This document shows, piece after piece, positions 15,229-24,613 of a stretch of DNA of 64,000 bases. The stretch comes from an uncultured Oscillospiraceae bacterium (lineage in GTDB: Bacteria; Bacillota; Clostridia; Oscillospirales; Acutalibacteraceae), in contig CAUGOD010000001.1 in NCBI GenBank assembly GCA_959601025.1, forward strand, positions 1 to 64,000, written 5' to 3'. The first letter of the stretch is position 1. Every line of letters starts with the position of its first letter. Both the position numbers and the translations under genes were made by a program. Under the pieces are notes generated by a model. The model did not search any database, was not told where the DNA came from, and saw only the letters and a program-made list of their open reading frames with translations.

Positions 15229-16575
15229 GTGTGTCATGCGCATAAACTGCGGAGAACCCTGTGCGTGTCGGCGGCTGTTATTCTGCTGACGGGGTCGCTG
15301 TGCGCCTGCAACGGCTCCAAGGTCACGAGCGGGAATGACTCCGAGGGAAGCCTTCCGGCCGCAACCGGGAGCTCGGCAAGCTCGACAGCCGGTACGGAAG
15401 CCTCCGCCACCGGCGCCGAAACGACGGGGGACGCGCCCGGCACGGAAACGACCGGCGGCGAAACCACCGCCAATAACAGCCATGGCGGGGAACCAACCGC
15501 GAAGAAAACCACGACTACCACAAAGCGGCAGGGGGAAGCGACCACCACGGCTCCGCCTGCGAAGCATACGCTGACCCTGACGCTGGATCAGTGGCATCCG
15601 GGTGTGGCGGGATATGATGCAGAGTATATGATCGTCCCTGTAATGGACAACCAGCTCGTCGGCGCCAAGCAGATGACCTATTCCAGCTCTGCCAGCGGGG
15701 TAAAGATTTCAGGAAACACAGTGACCATCCCCTACTCGGTGCGGAGCAAGGGACAGCCGGTCACCATCACCGGAAAGGAAAACTCGACCGGAGTTACGGC
15801 GAAGGTTTCCATTCCGTGCAAGGCTTGGACTTCCTCCTTTGGCGACGAGTTTGACGGTACCTCGCTGGATTCCAGCAAATGGGGGTGCCATGAGGAAGGC
15901 ACAGGGGATATCGCGTTGATGTATCACGAAAACGCGACGGTTGCCAACGGCAAGCTCAGCCTCTGGGTGAAGAAGGAGCAGAAGACCTATAACGGCAGGA
16001 CCTATGAGTATACGCAGGGAAGCATTTCTACTTACGGAAAGTACACCCAGAAGTACGGGCTGTTTACCTGCTCGATGAAAATTCCGAAGCAGTCTGCGCT
16101 GAATTCCGCTTTTTGGATGTTCCCGGGTGGCGCCTATGGTTCTACTTACCATTTTTACGACAAGACGCAGCCGAGCAAGGGCTGCTCGGAGCTGGACTTT
16201 GTGGAGATCAGCGGCTACTGGGGTAAGAAATACTGCATCACTGAGCATTTCCATGATACGGCCGATAATAAGGCGCACACCAGTAAGTACCATTACCCGG
16301 AGCTGTCGGTGGATCCGACGGAGAATTTCGTGGAATACAGCTGCGCTTGGCTGGAGGACGGTCTTTATTACTATGTGAACGGCAAGCTGGTGTGGTATGA
16401 TATCTCGGTTTCCCCCATCGGCGGCTCCAACGGCAAGAAGACCGGCCGTCCGGGACGGATTATCGTCTCACTCGGAATGTATGCGCCTGAAAACACCTGG
16501 TGCGGACCGTGGGAATTCAAGGACAGCGATTTCCCGATTTCACTGGAGGTCGATTACGTCCGGGCATATAAGTAG
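15229..16575 (+). CDS. GH16 extracellular beta-glucanase-like lipoprotein
   Basis: 448 residues from GTG 15229, which has AGGAGG 7 nt upstream; ATG 15223 is only one base from that site. The lipoprotein signal ends LCAC (Cys ~25). A Thr/Glu/Gly-rich linker (to about 110) leads to an Ig-like beta-domain (about 115-200) and a GH16 jelly roll (about 205-448; FGDEFDGTSLDSSKW, catalytic motif ELDFVE with E321, D323 and E326). The spaced E-x-D-x-x-E form with a bulge residue is that of laminarinase-type rather than lichenase-type GH16. It should cut a polysaccharide at the cell surface; the substrate (beta-1,3-glucan or other) is open. The promoter is the shared operator at 15069. Next gene 57 bp downstream. 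Confidence 0.87.
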   Translation: MCHAHKLRRTLCVSAAVILLTGSLCACNGSKVTSGNDSEGSLPAATGSSASSTAGTEASATGAETTGDAPGTETTGGETTANNSHGGEPTAKKTTTTTKRQGEATTTAPPAKHTLTLTLDQWHPGVAGYDAEYMIVPVMDNQLVGAKQMTYSSSASGVKISGNTVTIPYSVRSKGQPVTITGKENSTGVTAKVSIPCKAWTSSFGDEFDGTSLDSSKWGCHEEGTGDIALMYHENATVANGKLSLWVKKEQKTYNGRTYEYTQGSISTYGKYTQKYGLFTCSMKIPKQSALNSAFWMFPGGAYGSTYHFYDKTQPSKGCSELDFVEISGYWGKKYCITEHFHDTADNKAHTSKYHYPELSVDPTENFVEYSCAWLEDGLYYYVNGKLVWYDISVSPIGGSNGKKTGRPGRIIVSLGMYAPENTWCGPWEFKDSDFPISLEVDYVRAYK

Positions 16576-16631
16576 GAAAACCTGCCGGGAGTCCCGGCGG
16601 AAAATAAATGTAGGTTAAGGGAGGAAACAAC

Positions 16632-18728
16632 ATGAGACAAAAGCTCATTAAGCGAATCGGTGTGCTCTGCGTGTCACTCGCCGTGTTTGTGGCGACGTTG
16701 GTCTCCACCGGCCTGATGGCCGCGGCGGATACCTTCACCCCGTCGACGGTAACTGTACCGTCAAACGTGACCCTGACCGTAATCAAAAACTTTGACGACG
16801 GGCTGCAGGGCTTCACCGCCGGCAACGCCGGGAATAACAAGGACGGCTCGGTTGTGGAGCACTGCACCACGCTGGGCTACGGAACCTCCGGCGGCAGCGT
16901 GAAGTGGACGTATGACAAGAGCAAGGCGGACTGGAGTTCGCCCAATTTCCGGGACGGCAGCGAGACGTTCTATGACATGAACGGCGACGGGTATTTCCTG
17001 TGGATCAAGGCCGAAGCAGCCGGAACCGTCCGGCTGGAGGGACTGCAGAACGACTGGGCAACAAGCGTATACTGCGACGCGGATATCACGGCGGGGGAAA
17101 ACCTGGTTTATTTCCCGTACAGCGGTTTTAAGAATAAAGACGGGTCGGCTATCACCAAGAGACCGACCGGTTACCATCTCTGCCTGTATGCGCTGACCAT
17201 GCCGAATGCCGGTACGATATATGTGGATGAATTCGGCACCTATGAGGCGGACGAAATCGAAACGACCACGACGGAGGCTCCGGTTACGACGACGGAAGCG
17301 GCGGTCACCACCACAGAGACGCCGACCACCCCGACGACCGCGGAGCCCACCTCCTTCGTTCCCTCGGAGAAGAGAATCCCCGCCGACGTGGCCCTGACCG
17401 TAATCAAAAACTTTGACGACGGGCTGCAGAGCTTCATCGCCGGCAACGCCGGGGACAGCGGGGAAGGCTCCGTTGCGGCGCATTCCGCCATCTGGGGGTA
17501 CGGAACCTCCGGCGGCAGCATCAAATGGACCTACGATAAATCCAAGGCGGCATGGAACGCGCCCCGTATTCAGGACAGCACCGAAACCTTCTACGACGCC
17601 AAAGGCGACGGATATTTTCTCTGGATCAAGTCGGACGCGGCCGGTACGGCGCGCCTGCAGGGACAGGGCAAGTACGGAAGCGATTGGGTAGAGGTTTACT
17701 GCGATGCGGCGATTGAAGCGGGGGAGAATCTGGTCTATTTCCCCTATGCCGACTTTATGAAGAACGATCCGAATCACACAAAGGCCGATCCCTTCTCCGC
17801 GCTGGGATACAAAATCTGCCTGTACCTGAATGATACACCCAATGCGGGCACGGCGTATGTGGACGCGTTCGGCACCTATGAGGAGGGCGTCACCCCGACC
17901 ACGGGTACGGATACCACCGCGCCTACCCAGCCGACCACGCCGGATCAGCCGGAGGAGCACAACCCGAATTACCATAAGCTCATCGATGATTTTAACGCGT
18001 ATGCCGACGATAACAGCCTGATTGAGTTTTGGACCGCCCGGAACGCCGGGGAGACCGGTGAGGGCGCTGTCGTGACGTTGGATACCACCGGCGAAAACAG
18101 CGTATCGGGCAATAGCCTGAAGATCGTCTACGACACCGGAAAGGCCTCGTGGACTTCGCCCGGCGCTCTCAAGACGAAACCGGATAACCAGGATTTTGAG
18201 GGAGACGGCTTCTGCTTCTGGCTCAAGACGGAAAAGGCGATGAGCATGCGGGTATCCTACCTGACAGAGGACGCGGAAGTGGTGTTCGACATTAAGGATA
18301 TCCCGGCGGGGTACGAAGGCTACTACCATGTGCCTTTCTCCGAAGTGACGTATTTCCAGGCAGGCATTGAAACAGAGTATGAGGATCTGGGCTTCGAGCC
18401 GATGGATTTCTATTACTTCTCGTTTTATGTCTATGGATTGAACGTGTATGACGTGTGCCAGAATACAGTCTGGTTTGACGATCTGAGCTTTTATGCGGAG
18501 GAATCGTTTGAGCCGGCGGATTCGACGAATGGTTCGACCGACCAGACGGACGCCGACCCGACGAACAGGGATGAGACCGATCCGACCGAAGGGACGGGGA
18601 CGAACGCGGGCGAAGAGCCGGCGGATCCGGTGCCGACCGGCGTGGGGCTGCCGATAGCGGCGGGAGTGCTGGCAGCAGTGTCGGCGGGCGCTGTGCTGAC
18701 CGCGGGCAAGCGCCGGAACAGGCGGTAA
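16632..18728 (+). CDS. Three-module surface glycan-binding protein with C-terminal anchor
   Basis: 698 residues. Signal peptide (about 1-32), then three related jelly-roll modules of the CBM11/CIA30-like kind (about 40-205, 245-415 and 445-625; each starts with an FDDG or DDFN strand and contains GDGYFLWIK or GDGFCFWLK). They are separated by Thr/Pro/Glu-rich linkers. A C-terminal hydrophobic helix with a basic tail (GLPIAAGVLAAVSAGAVL, ending KRRNRR) anchors it in the membrane; there is no LPXTG. No catalytic motif, so it probably holds polysaccharide at the surface for the GH16 enzyme encoded just upstream. Good GGGAGG site. Modules 1 and 2 are near-identical at the DNA level at their starts. 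Confidence 0.82.
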   Translation: MRQKLIKRIGVLCVSLAVFVATLVSTGLMAAADTFTPSTVTVPSNVTLTVIKNFDDGLQGFTAGNAGNNKDGSVVEHCTTLGYGTSGGSVKWTYDKSKADWSSPNFRDGSETFYDMNGDGYFLWIKAEAAGTVRLEGLQNDWATSVYCDADITAGENLVYFPYSGFKNKDGSAITKRPTGYHLCLYALTMPNAGTIYVDEFGTYEADEIETTTTEAPVTTTEAAVTTTETPTTPTTAEPTSFVPSEKRIPADVALTVIKNFDDGLQSFIAGNAGDSGEGSVAAHSAIWGYGTSGGSIKWTYDKSKAAWNAPRIQDSTETFYDAKGDGYFLWIKSDAAGTARLQGQGKYGSDWVEVYCDAAIEAGENLVYFPYADFMKNDPNHTKADPFSALGYKICLYLNDTPNAGTAYVDAFGTYEEGVTPTTGTDTTAPTQPTTPDQPEEHNPNYHKLIDDFNAYADDNSLIEFWTARNAGETGEGAVVTLDTTGENSVSGNSLKIVYDTGKASWTSPGALKTKPDNQDFEGDGFCFWLKTEKAMSMRVSYLTEDAEVVFDIKDIPAGYEGYYHVPFSEVTYFQAGIETEYEDLGFEPMDFYYFSFYVYGLNVYDVCQNTVWFDDLSFYAEESFEPADSTNGSTDQTDADPTNRDETDPTEGTGTNAGEEPADPVPTGVGLPIAAGVLAAVSAGAVLTAGKRRNRR
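16771..17885 (+). repeat. Tandem module-coding repeat
   Basis: The segment starting at 16771 (CCCTGACCGTAATCAAAAAC onward) is repeated from 17392 with only a few differences over the first ~60 bp, and protein similarity extends over each ~490-bp module. It reflects tandem duplication of the binding module and is a possible site of unequal recombination. Confidence 0.7.
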
Positions 18729-18767
18729 CGCTGAAACGGCATAACCGAAGCGCCCAGAACAGCATGA

Positions 18768-18806
18768 TTCCGGCAGGCAGGAGGACTGCCTGCCGGAACC
18801 TGTTTT
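18768..18806 (+). terminator. Probable Rho-independent terminator or attenuator
   Basis: TTCCGGCAGGCAG (18768-18780), a 5-nt loop and its perfect complement (18786-18798), followed by CCTGTTTT. It lies between the surface protein gene and the ABC permease operon; the T run is short, so read-through is likely. Confidence 0.65.
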
Positions 18807-18923
18807 GGGAAGGCGGCGGCGGATGGCTGTGCGGGGTACGGAGGAGGCAGGAGGTCGTAAACGGCACAGTTACCCGGCGAAAGCGTATCGGAGCAGGGGA
18901 AACAGGCGAGGAGGAAGAAAGGG

Positions 18924-19880
18924 ATGGCAGGATTGGGAGACAAGGCAAAGAAGGCGGGCGCAGGCCGGATGAAAAAAGGGAAAAGCCGGTTGGAAAGGCG
19001 GGAAGCGAGATACGGGCTGCTGTTCGTGCTGCCCCTCATCATTGGGGTAATATTCTTTCTGGGGTCGCCGCTGATCCAGTCGTTCGCCATCAGCCTGGGG
19101 GACATCAACACGGAAAACGGATACGACATCGCGGTGAGCGGATGGGAGAATTATAAACGGGCGCTGACAGTGGATGCGGACTACATAAAATACCTGCTGG
19201 GGTCGATGAAGGAAGCGGCGACGAACACGCCGCTGATCGTAATCGTAAGTTTTGTGGTGGCGATGCTGCTGAAACGGGAATTTCCGGGTCGGACGGCGTA
19301 CCGGGTGATTTTTTTTCTGCCGGTGATTCTGACGTCGGGTGTAATGAGCGAAATCCGCACGGATGAGCTGATCGCGTCGACGATTGATCCGATGGCGGCG
19401 TCGGAGGGGATGACAGGGGCGCTGTCGGGAAGCCAGCAGGCAATTTCGGACCTGCTGCTGAACGCGAACCTTTCGCCGCAGCTGACCAATTACATTCTTT
19501 ACGCGCAGCAGAACATTACGACGATATTGAGCCTGTCGGGGATTCAGGTTCTCATATTTCTGGCGGCGCTGCAGTCGATTTCGCCGTCGCTGTACGAGGC
19601 GTCGGCGATCGAAGGGGCGACGGCGTGGGAGAATTTCTGGAAGATCACGCTGCCCATGGTGAGTCCGCAGCTGCTGGTGATTGTGCTGTATACGGTGATT
19701 GAGCGGTTTGTGAATATGAACGGGGAAACAATGAAGTACATTTATACGACGGGCTTCCAGTCGCTGAAATTCGGCTATTCGTCGGCGATGGCCTGGATCT
19801 ACTTTGTGATTGTGAGCGTCGTGGTGGCGGCGCTGTATTTTGTGCTGAAACGGTTCACGTTCTCGTATGAAGAGCGGTAA
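18924..19880 (+). CDS. Sugar ABC transporter permease, MalF type
   Basis: 318 residues, about six to seven membrane segments starting at residue ~28 (YGLLFVLPLIIGVIFFL). The cytoplasmic coupling motif EASAIEGATAWENFWKITLP (EAA loop) near residue 230 marks it as a CUT1 permease. A large extracytoplasmic loop (about 145-195), also seen in the permease at 42383, distinguishes it from the permeases at 23667 and 35791. It pairs with the next gene. No ATPase is encoded nearby, so it must use a shared MsmK/MsiK-like ATPase. It may serve the orphan binding protein at 5067, since it is the only pair without its own adjacent small binding protein (inference). Confidence 0.9.
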   Translation: MAGLGDKAKKAGAGRMKKGKSRLERREARYGLLFVLPLIIGVIFFLGSPLIQSFAISLGDINTENGYDIAVSGWENYKRALTVDADYIKYLLGSMKEAATNTPLIVIVSFVVAMLLKREFPGRTAYRVIFFLPVILTSGVMSEIRTDELIASTIDPMAASEGMTGALSGSQQAISDLLLNANLSPQLTNYILYAQQNITTILSLSGIQVLIFLAALQSISPSLYEASAIEGATAWENFWKITLPMVSPQLLVIVLYTVIERFVNMNGETMKYIYTTGFQSLKFGYSSAMAWIYFVIVSVVVAALYFVLKRFTFSYEER

Positions 19881-19900
19881 AGGGGGGAGGACAGGTGAGG

Positions 19901-20827
19901 ATGAAATTGAGCGACCGGAGGAAAGCGCAGCTGGTGAGAATCGCGCAGTACGCGGCGGTCTACCTGCTGCTGACCTGCCTGGCCTATGTGATTGTGTACC
20001 CGCTGTTTGGGCGGATCATGTATTCGTTCATGACGGAAGCGGATTTGAACGACGACGCGGTGCATCTGTTCACGAAGCATTTTACGCTGGACAATTACCG
20101 GCAGGCAATCGAATACATGAATTACGGGGCGGGGCTGGCGAAGAGCGTGGCGAGCCTGGCGTTCTACAGTCTGCTGCAGGTGGGATCGGCGACGGTGATC
20201 GCCTATGGGCTGGCGCGTTTCCGCTTTCCGGGAAGGAACCTGCTGTTCATCATCACGATCCTGACGCTGATTATCCCGCCGCAGATTCTGTCGACGCCGC
20301 TGTATTTCCAGTTTCGTTTTTTCAACCTGTTCGGGCTGCTGGGGGACGGGGTGTCGCTGCTGAACACGCCGCTTCCGCTGGCACTGCTGTGTATGACGGG
20401 GCTGGGGCTGAAAAGCGGGCTGCTGATTTTCATGTTGCGGCAATATTTCCAGGGCTTTCCGAAGGAGCTGGAGGAAGCGGCGTCAATCGACGGGGCGGGT
20501 CCGATCCGAACGTTCTGGCAGGTGGCGCTGCCGAGCGCGCGGACGATGCTGGTGACGGTATTCCTGTTTTCGCTGGTGTGGCAGTGGACGGATGATTTCT
20601 ACCTGTCGGTATTTGAGCCGACGGAGGATTACCTGCAGGTGATTATCACGAAGGTATACGATATGGTGAAGGCGACAACCGCGGGGACGGGGACGATTGA
20701 TGTGATCGGGCAGTCGCTGATTAACAACGCGGCGCTGCTGCTGTTCATTGCGCCGCTGCTGGTGGTGTTCCTGTTCGGGCAGAGGTACTTCATCGAAAGC
20801 GTGGAACGGTCCGGGATTGTGGGATAG
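19901..20827 (+). CDS. Sugar ABC transporter permease, MalG type
   Basis: 308 residues (ATG 19901; GTG 19895 is an alternative, both served by GGGGGGAGG). Six membrane segments. The EAA loop is EEAASIDGAGPIRTFWQVAL near residue 190, and the C-terminal end FIESVERSGIVG is typical of MalG-type permeases of this CUT1 subgroup and nearly the same as the end of the permease at 43312. It forms a heterodimer with the product of 18924 in the membrane for oligosaccharide uptake. Spacing to the upstream gene is 20 bp, so the two are translated from one message. Confidence 0.9.
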   Translation: MKLSDRRKAQLVRIAQYAAVYLLLTCLAYVIVYPLFGRIMYSFMTEADLNDDAVHLFTKHFTLDNYRQAIEYMNYGAGLAKSVASLAFYSLLQVGSATVIAYGLARFRFPGRNLLFIITILTLIIPPQILSTPLYFQFRFFNLFGLLGDGVSLLNTPLPLALLCMTGLGLKSGLLIFMLRQYFQGFPKELEEAASIDGAGPIRTFWQVALPSARTMLVTVFLFSLVWQWTDDFYLSVFEPTEDYLQVIITKVYDMVKATTAGTGTIDVIGQSLINNAALLLFIAPLLVVFLFGQRYFIESVERSGIVG

Positions 20828-20904
20828 CCGGACAGGGCGCGGACATGCGGAGGGAAACGCTGTTCGCACAATGAAATCAACAGCGGTCGAAAGGCGTGAA
20901 CGGC

Positions 20905-23655
20905 ATGGACAAAAAGGAAAGAATGAGGGAGCTCGTACGACGTACGACGGCGGCGGCGCTGGCCAGTCTGCTGGCGGCAGGCGGCTTCAGCGGCTGCCGG
21001 AAGGCAGAGAACGCCGCCCCGGTCGACCTGTCGGGATATCTGGAAGCGGCGGGGGATTCCTACCAGGCGTACCGGGCGGAGTATCCGCGGGATGGTTCGG
21101 CGGCGGGCCGGACAATCGAATTGCTGAACAGCCCCGAAACGGTATGCGAAGGGGACGGGCTGCCCCTGACCTTTACGGTGGAGCAGGCGGGCCTGTACCG
21201 CCTGTCGGCCACGGTAAAGGGGGGAGGAAGCGTCCTGACGTCCTATACAGGGACGCTGACGGTGAACGGGGAGCTGCCGTTTGAGGAAAGCGGGCAGCTG
21301 TATTTTCCGAAGAGCTGGGAAACGGACGGGGAGTTCGACTACCGTCGCCAGCCGGAGCTGAAGGAATCGACGGGCTATGACAGTCTGGCGCACAGCGACA
21401 AAAGCACGGTGTCGGAAGAGCTGTATTATTACCTTCCGGCGGGAGAAAACACGGCGGTGCTGACAGCGGAAAACCAGACGATGGAGCTGGAGGGGCTGCG
21501 GTTTGAAGGGTATGAACCACCGGAGGAGCCGGGACAGGGAGAGCCGGAAAAGACCGACGCGGCGCCAATCGTCATTCAGGCGGAGAACCCCCTGAGTCGG
21601 AGTGAGCCGTCGATCCTGGAGCAGATCGACCGGACCTCGGCGGGGACGATGCCGGTGTGCAGCAACGCCGCGACCTACAATACGCTGGGCGGGGCGTCGT
21701 GGCAGACGCTGGGGGAAAGCGCGACATGGGAATTCACGGTGGAGACGGCGGGGTGGTATTGCCTGAACCTGCGGTGCCGTCAGGACTACGCGGCGGGGGC
21801 GGTGAGCTGCCGCCGGCTGCTGATCGACGGAAGAGTGTGGAGCGTGGAAACGGAGGAGCTGACTTTCCCCTATGCGTCGGGCTGGCAGAAGGCGTCGGTG
21901 AACGGAGCGGACGGACAGCCGGCCTGGATGTATCTGGAGGAGGGGCGGCATACGGTGACGTTGAGCTGCTCGCTGGGTACGCTGGAGCCGGCGGTGACGC
22001 TGGTGCAGTCAAGCGTGGAGGAATGCAACCGGATTTACCGGCGGATTCTCATGATTACCGGTACCAATCCGGACAATTACCGGGATTACCATCTGGCTGA
22101 AAAGCTGCCGGACGTGTTCGAAAGCATGAAAGAACAGACGGAACGACTGGGACAGGTGGCGGCGTATCTGACATCGCTGAGCAAGGACGGGGGATCGGAC
22201 GCAGCGGTGTTCAAAAAGCTGATCCGCCAGTTTGAAGCCTTTTTGAAGGATCCGGACAAGATTCCGGATCAGATCAATACCCTGAACTCCAACATCAGCG
22301 CGATCGGCACCTGGCTGCTGGAACGGACAGCGCAGCCGCTGGAGCTGGACTGGCTGGAGTTCCAGCCGTACGGGCAGGAGGGCACGGCCTACAAGGCGGG
22401 AGTGTGGGAGGATCTGAAGCATTCCGTGAGCCGGATTGCCCGGTCGTATATCGAAAGCTACGACAACCTGAACACGTCGGCTGGAAGCGGGAAGAGCGTG
22501 GACGTGTGGGCGGTGACCGGCCGTGACCAGGCGCAGATCATCCAGGACATGGGGAACGAATCGTTCACAGTGCAGACCGGGATCGGGGTCAATATGAAGC
22601 TGATTGCGGCGGATTCGATCATGGCGGCGACGGTAGCGGGGATCGGCCCGGATGTGACGCTGTTCAACACCTCGGCGACAGTGATCGGGTATGCGCTGCG
22701 GGGAGCGGTCACCGATCTGTCCGGACTGGACGGGTATGAGGAGACGGCGGCCGATTTCTATGAATCGGCGCTCACGCCGTATCGGTTCAACGGGGGCGTG
22801 TGGGCGCTGCCCGAAACCCAAAGTTTCCCGATGCTGTTCTACCGGAGCGATATTCTGGAAGAGCTGGGTCTTTCGGTGCCGGATACCTGGGACGAGGTAT
22901 ACGACAGCATCACCACGCTGCAGAAAAACAACATGACGTTTGGATGCGGGGCGTATGAGGTGTTCCTGTACCAGAACGGGGGAGCGTATTACACGGCGGA
23001 CGGTTCGCAGTCGCTGTTGGATTCGGAGGAAAGCGTGACGGCCTTCCGGCAGTGGACAAAATTCTATGAGAACTTCGACCTGCCGCTGACCTTCAACTTT
23101 ATCAACCGGTTCCGCACGGGAGAAATGCCGCTGGCGATTGCGGACTACAGCAGCTACAACAGCGTGGTGGTATTTGCGCCGGAGATCAGCGGGTCGTGGG
23201 GAATGGCGATGGTGCCGGGGACGGAGAAAGCGGACGGCACGGTGGATCGGTCGGTGAACTCGGCGGGAACGGCGGCGATGCTGTTCGCCAACGCGAAGGA
23301 TCCGGATTCGGCGTGGGCGTTCCTGAAGTGGTGGGCGTCGGGCGAGGCGCAGAGCGATTACGCGCGGACGCTGGAAACCAAGCTGGGGACGTCGGCGCGG
23401 GTGATGGTGGCGTCGAAGACGGCGTTTGAGAATCAGCTGTGGACGAACGAGGAAAAAGCCATGCTGAAGGCCCAGTGGGAGTGGACAGTGGGCACACCGG
23501 AGGTAGCCGGCGGCTATCTGGTGGGCCGGCATGTGAACAATGCGTTCCGGAAGATTGTATATCAGGACGCGGACGTGCGGGAAACGCTTGGCGAATACAC
23601 GCGGATCATCGACAAGGAACTGGCGCTGAAACGGCAGGAATACGGTCTGGAATGA
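20905..23655 (+). CDS. Giant multidomain ABC solute-binding lipoprotein (module A)
   Basis: About 916 residues (ATG 20905; GTG 20896 and ATG 20923 are alternatives). The lipobox is GFSGC. Two successive beta-sandwich modules occupy about 60-220 and 245-375 (LTFTVEQAGLYRLSATVKGG; WEFTVETAGWYCLNLRCRQDY), a CBM35-like style of repeat. An alpha-helical region (about 380-530, beginning NRIYRRILMITGTNPDNYRD) follows, and a type-I solute-binding domain fills about 540-910 (WAVTGRDQAQIIQDMGNESF, VTLFNTSATVIGYALRGAV, NFINRFRTGEMPLAIADYSS). Classical binding proteins have ~420 residues. The added modules may pre-bind long glycans before handover to the permeases at 23667 and 24614 (inference). A full-length paralogue is encoded at 32873. 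Confidence 0.85.
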   Translation: MDKKERMRELVRRTTAAALASLLAAGGFSGCRKAENAAPVDLSGYLEAAGDSYQAYRAEYPRDGSAAGRTIELLNSPETVCEGDGLPLTFTVEQAGLYRLSATVKGGGSVLTSYTGTLTVNGELPFEESGQLYFPKSWETDGEFDYRRQPELKESTGYDSLAHSDKSTVSEELYYYLPAGENTAVLTAENQTMELEGLRFEGYEPPEEPGQGEPEKTDAAPIVIQAENPLSRSEPSILEQIDRTSAGTMPVCSNAATYNTLGGASWQTLGESATWEFTVETAGWYCLNLRCRQDYAAGAVSCRRLLIDGRVWSVETEELTFPYASGWQKASVNGADGQPAWMYLEEGRHTVTLSCSLGTLEPAVTLVQSSVEECNRIYRRILMITGTNPDNYRDYHLAEKLPDVFESMKEQTERLGQVAAYLTSLSKDGGSDAAVFKKLIRQFEAFLKDPDKIPDQINTLNSNISAIGTWLLERTAQPLELDWLEFQPYGQEGTAYKAGVWEDLKHSVSRIARSYIESYDNLNTSAGSGKSVDVWAVTGRDQAQIIQDMGNESFTVQTGIGVNMKLIAADSIMAATVAGIGPDVTLFNTSATVIGYALRGAVTDLSGLDGYEETAADFYESALTPYRFNGGVWALPETQSFPMLFYRSDILEELGLSVPDTWDEVYDSITTLQKNNMTFGCGAYEVFLYQNGGAYYTADGSQSLLDSEESVTAFRQWTKFYENFDLPLTFNFINRFRTGEMPLAIADYSSYNSVVVFAPEISGSWGMAMVPGTEKADGTVDRSVNSAGTAAMLFANAKDPDSAWAFLKWWASGEAQSDYARTLETKLGTSARVMVASKTAFENQLWTNEEKAMLKAQWEWTVGTPEVAGGYLVGRHVNNAFRKIVYQDADVRETLGEYTRIIDKELALKRQEYGLE

Positions 23656-23666
23656 GGGAGAAAAGC

Positions 23667-24611
23667 ATGGCAACGCAGAAAACGCTGAGGAAGCGGGAAA
23701 CGTCGGAAAGGCGGAGAACAGACGGCGTGTGGAACCGGATGAGAAAGAAAAAGAGCTGCTACCTGTTCCTGCTGCCCTTTTTCACCCTGTTCCTGCTGTT
23801 TACGGTGGCGCCGGTATTGATGGCGATGGGTCTGTCCTTCACCTATTACAACGTGCTGGAAACGCCGCAGTTCATCGGGGTGCAGAATTACCTGCAGATG
23901 CTGTTTTACGACGACCTGTTTCCGACGGCGCTGTCGAACACGATGACGATGGCTATTTTCATCGGGCCGATCGGGTATCTGACGGCGCTGCTGGTGGCGT
24001 GGATGATTAACGAGCTGGCGCCGGCGCTGCGGACGATCCTTGTGATTCTGTTCTACGCGCCGTCAATCTCGGGAAACGCATACCTGATCTGGACGCTGCT
24101 GTTCAGCGGGGACGCGTACGGGTACCTGAACGCGTGGCTGATGAACTGGAATCTGATCGGGGAGCCGATCCAGTGGCTGACGGATACGCAGTATATGATG
24201 GTGTGCGTGATCATCGTGAGCCTGTGGATGAGTCTGGGGACGGGTTTCCTGTCCTTTGTGGCGGGCCTGCAGGGGATCGACCGGAGCCTGTACGAATCGG
24301 CGGCGATCGATGGGGTGCACAACCGGTGGCAGGAGCTGTGGTATGTGACGCTGCCGTCCATGAAGCCGCAGCTTCTGTTCGGGGCGGTGCTGAGTATTAC
24401 GGGAGCGTTCTCGGTGGGGGAAATCTGCAACAACCTGTGCGGAAACCCGAGCACGGATTACGCGGTACATACGCTGGTGAACCATATGCAGGATTACGGA
24501 AACACGCGGTATGAGATGGGATATGCCTGCGCAATCTCGACGTTCCTGTTTGTGCTGATGATGGTGTCGAACCAGTTGATTAACCGACTGCTGAGAAAGG
24601 TGGGTGACTGA
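23667..24611 (+). CDS. Sugar ABC transporter permease, MalF type (module A)
   Basis: 314 residues from ATG 23667 (GAGGGAG 6 nt upstream); ATG 23652 overlaps the stop of the preceding gene. Basic N-terminus, then six membrane segments beginning SCYLFLLPFFTLFLLFTVAP. The EAA loop ESAAIDGVHNRWQELWYVTL lies near residue 215. Strongly similar to the permease at 35791 (both share VGVQNY/IGWQNY, SLWMSLGTGFLSFVAGLQ and the NRWQELW segment). It forms the channel with the next gene for the giant binding protein just upstream. Confidence 0.9.
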   Translation: MATQKTLRKRETSERRRTDGVWNRMRKKKSCYLFLLPFFTLFLLFTVAPVLMAMGLSFTYYNVLETPQFIGVQNYLQMLFYDDLFPTALSNTMTMAIFIGPIGYLTALLVAWMINELAPALRTILVILFYAPSISGNAYLIWTLLFSGDAYGYLNAWLMNWNLIGEPIQWLTDTQYMMVCVIIVSLWMSLGTGFLSFVAGLQGIDRSLYESAAIDGVHNRWQELWYVTLPSMKPQLLFGAVLSITGAFSVGEICNNLCGNPSTDYAVHTLVNHMQDYGNTRYEMGYACAISTFLFVLMMVSNQLINRLLRKVGD

Positions 24612-24613
24612 GA

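Noticed and set aside
16632..18728. LPXTG sortase anchor on the surface binding proteins
   Set aside because: The C-termini of 16632, 45790 and 48515 have a hydrophobic helix and basic tail but no LPXTG-like motif, so membrane anchoring is the supported reading.
22009..23673. 554-codon open frame on the minus strand
   Set aside because: It is the antisense shadow of the giant binding-protein gene; the product is Arg/His/Pro-rich without domains. The same holds for the long minus frames at 27671-29869, 32801-35611 and 37733-40057.
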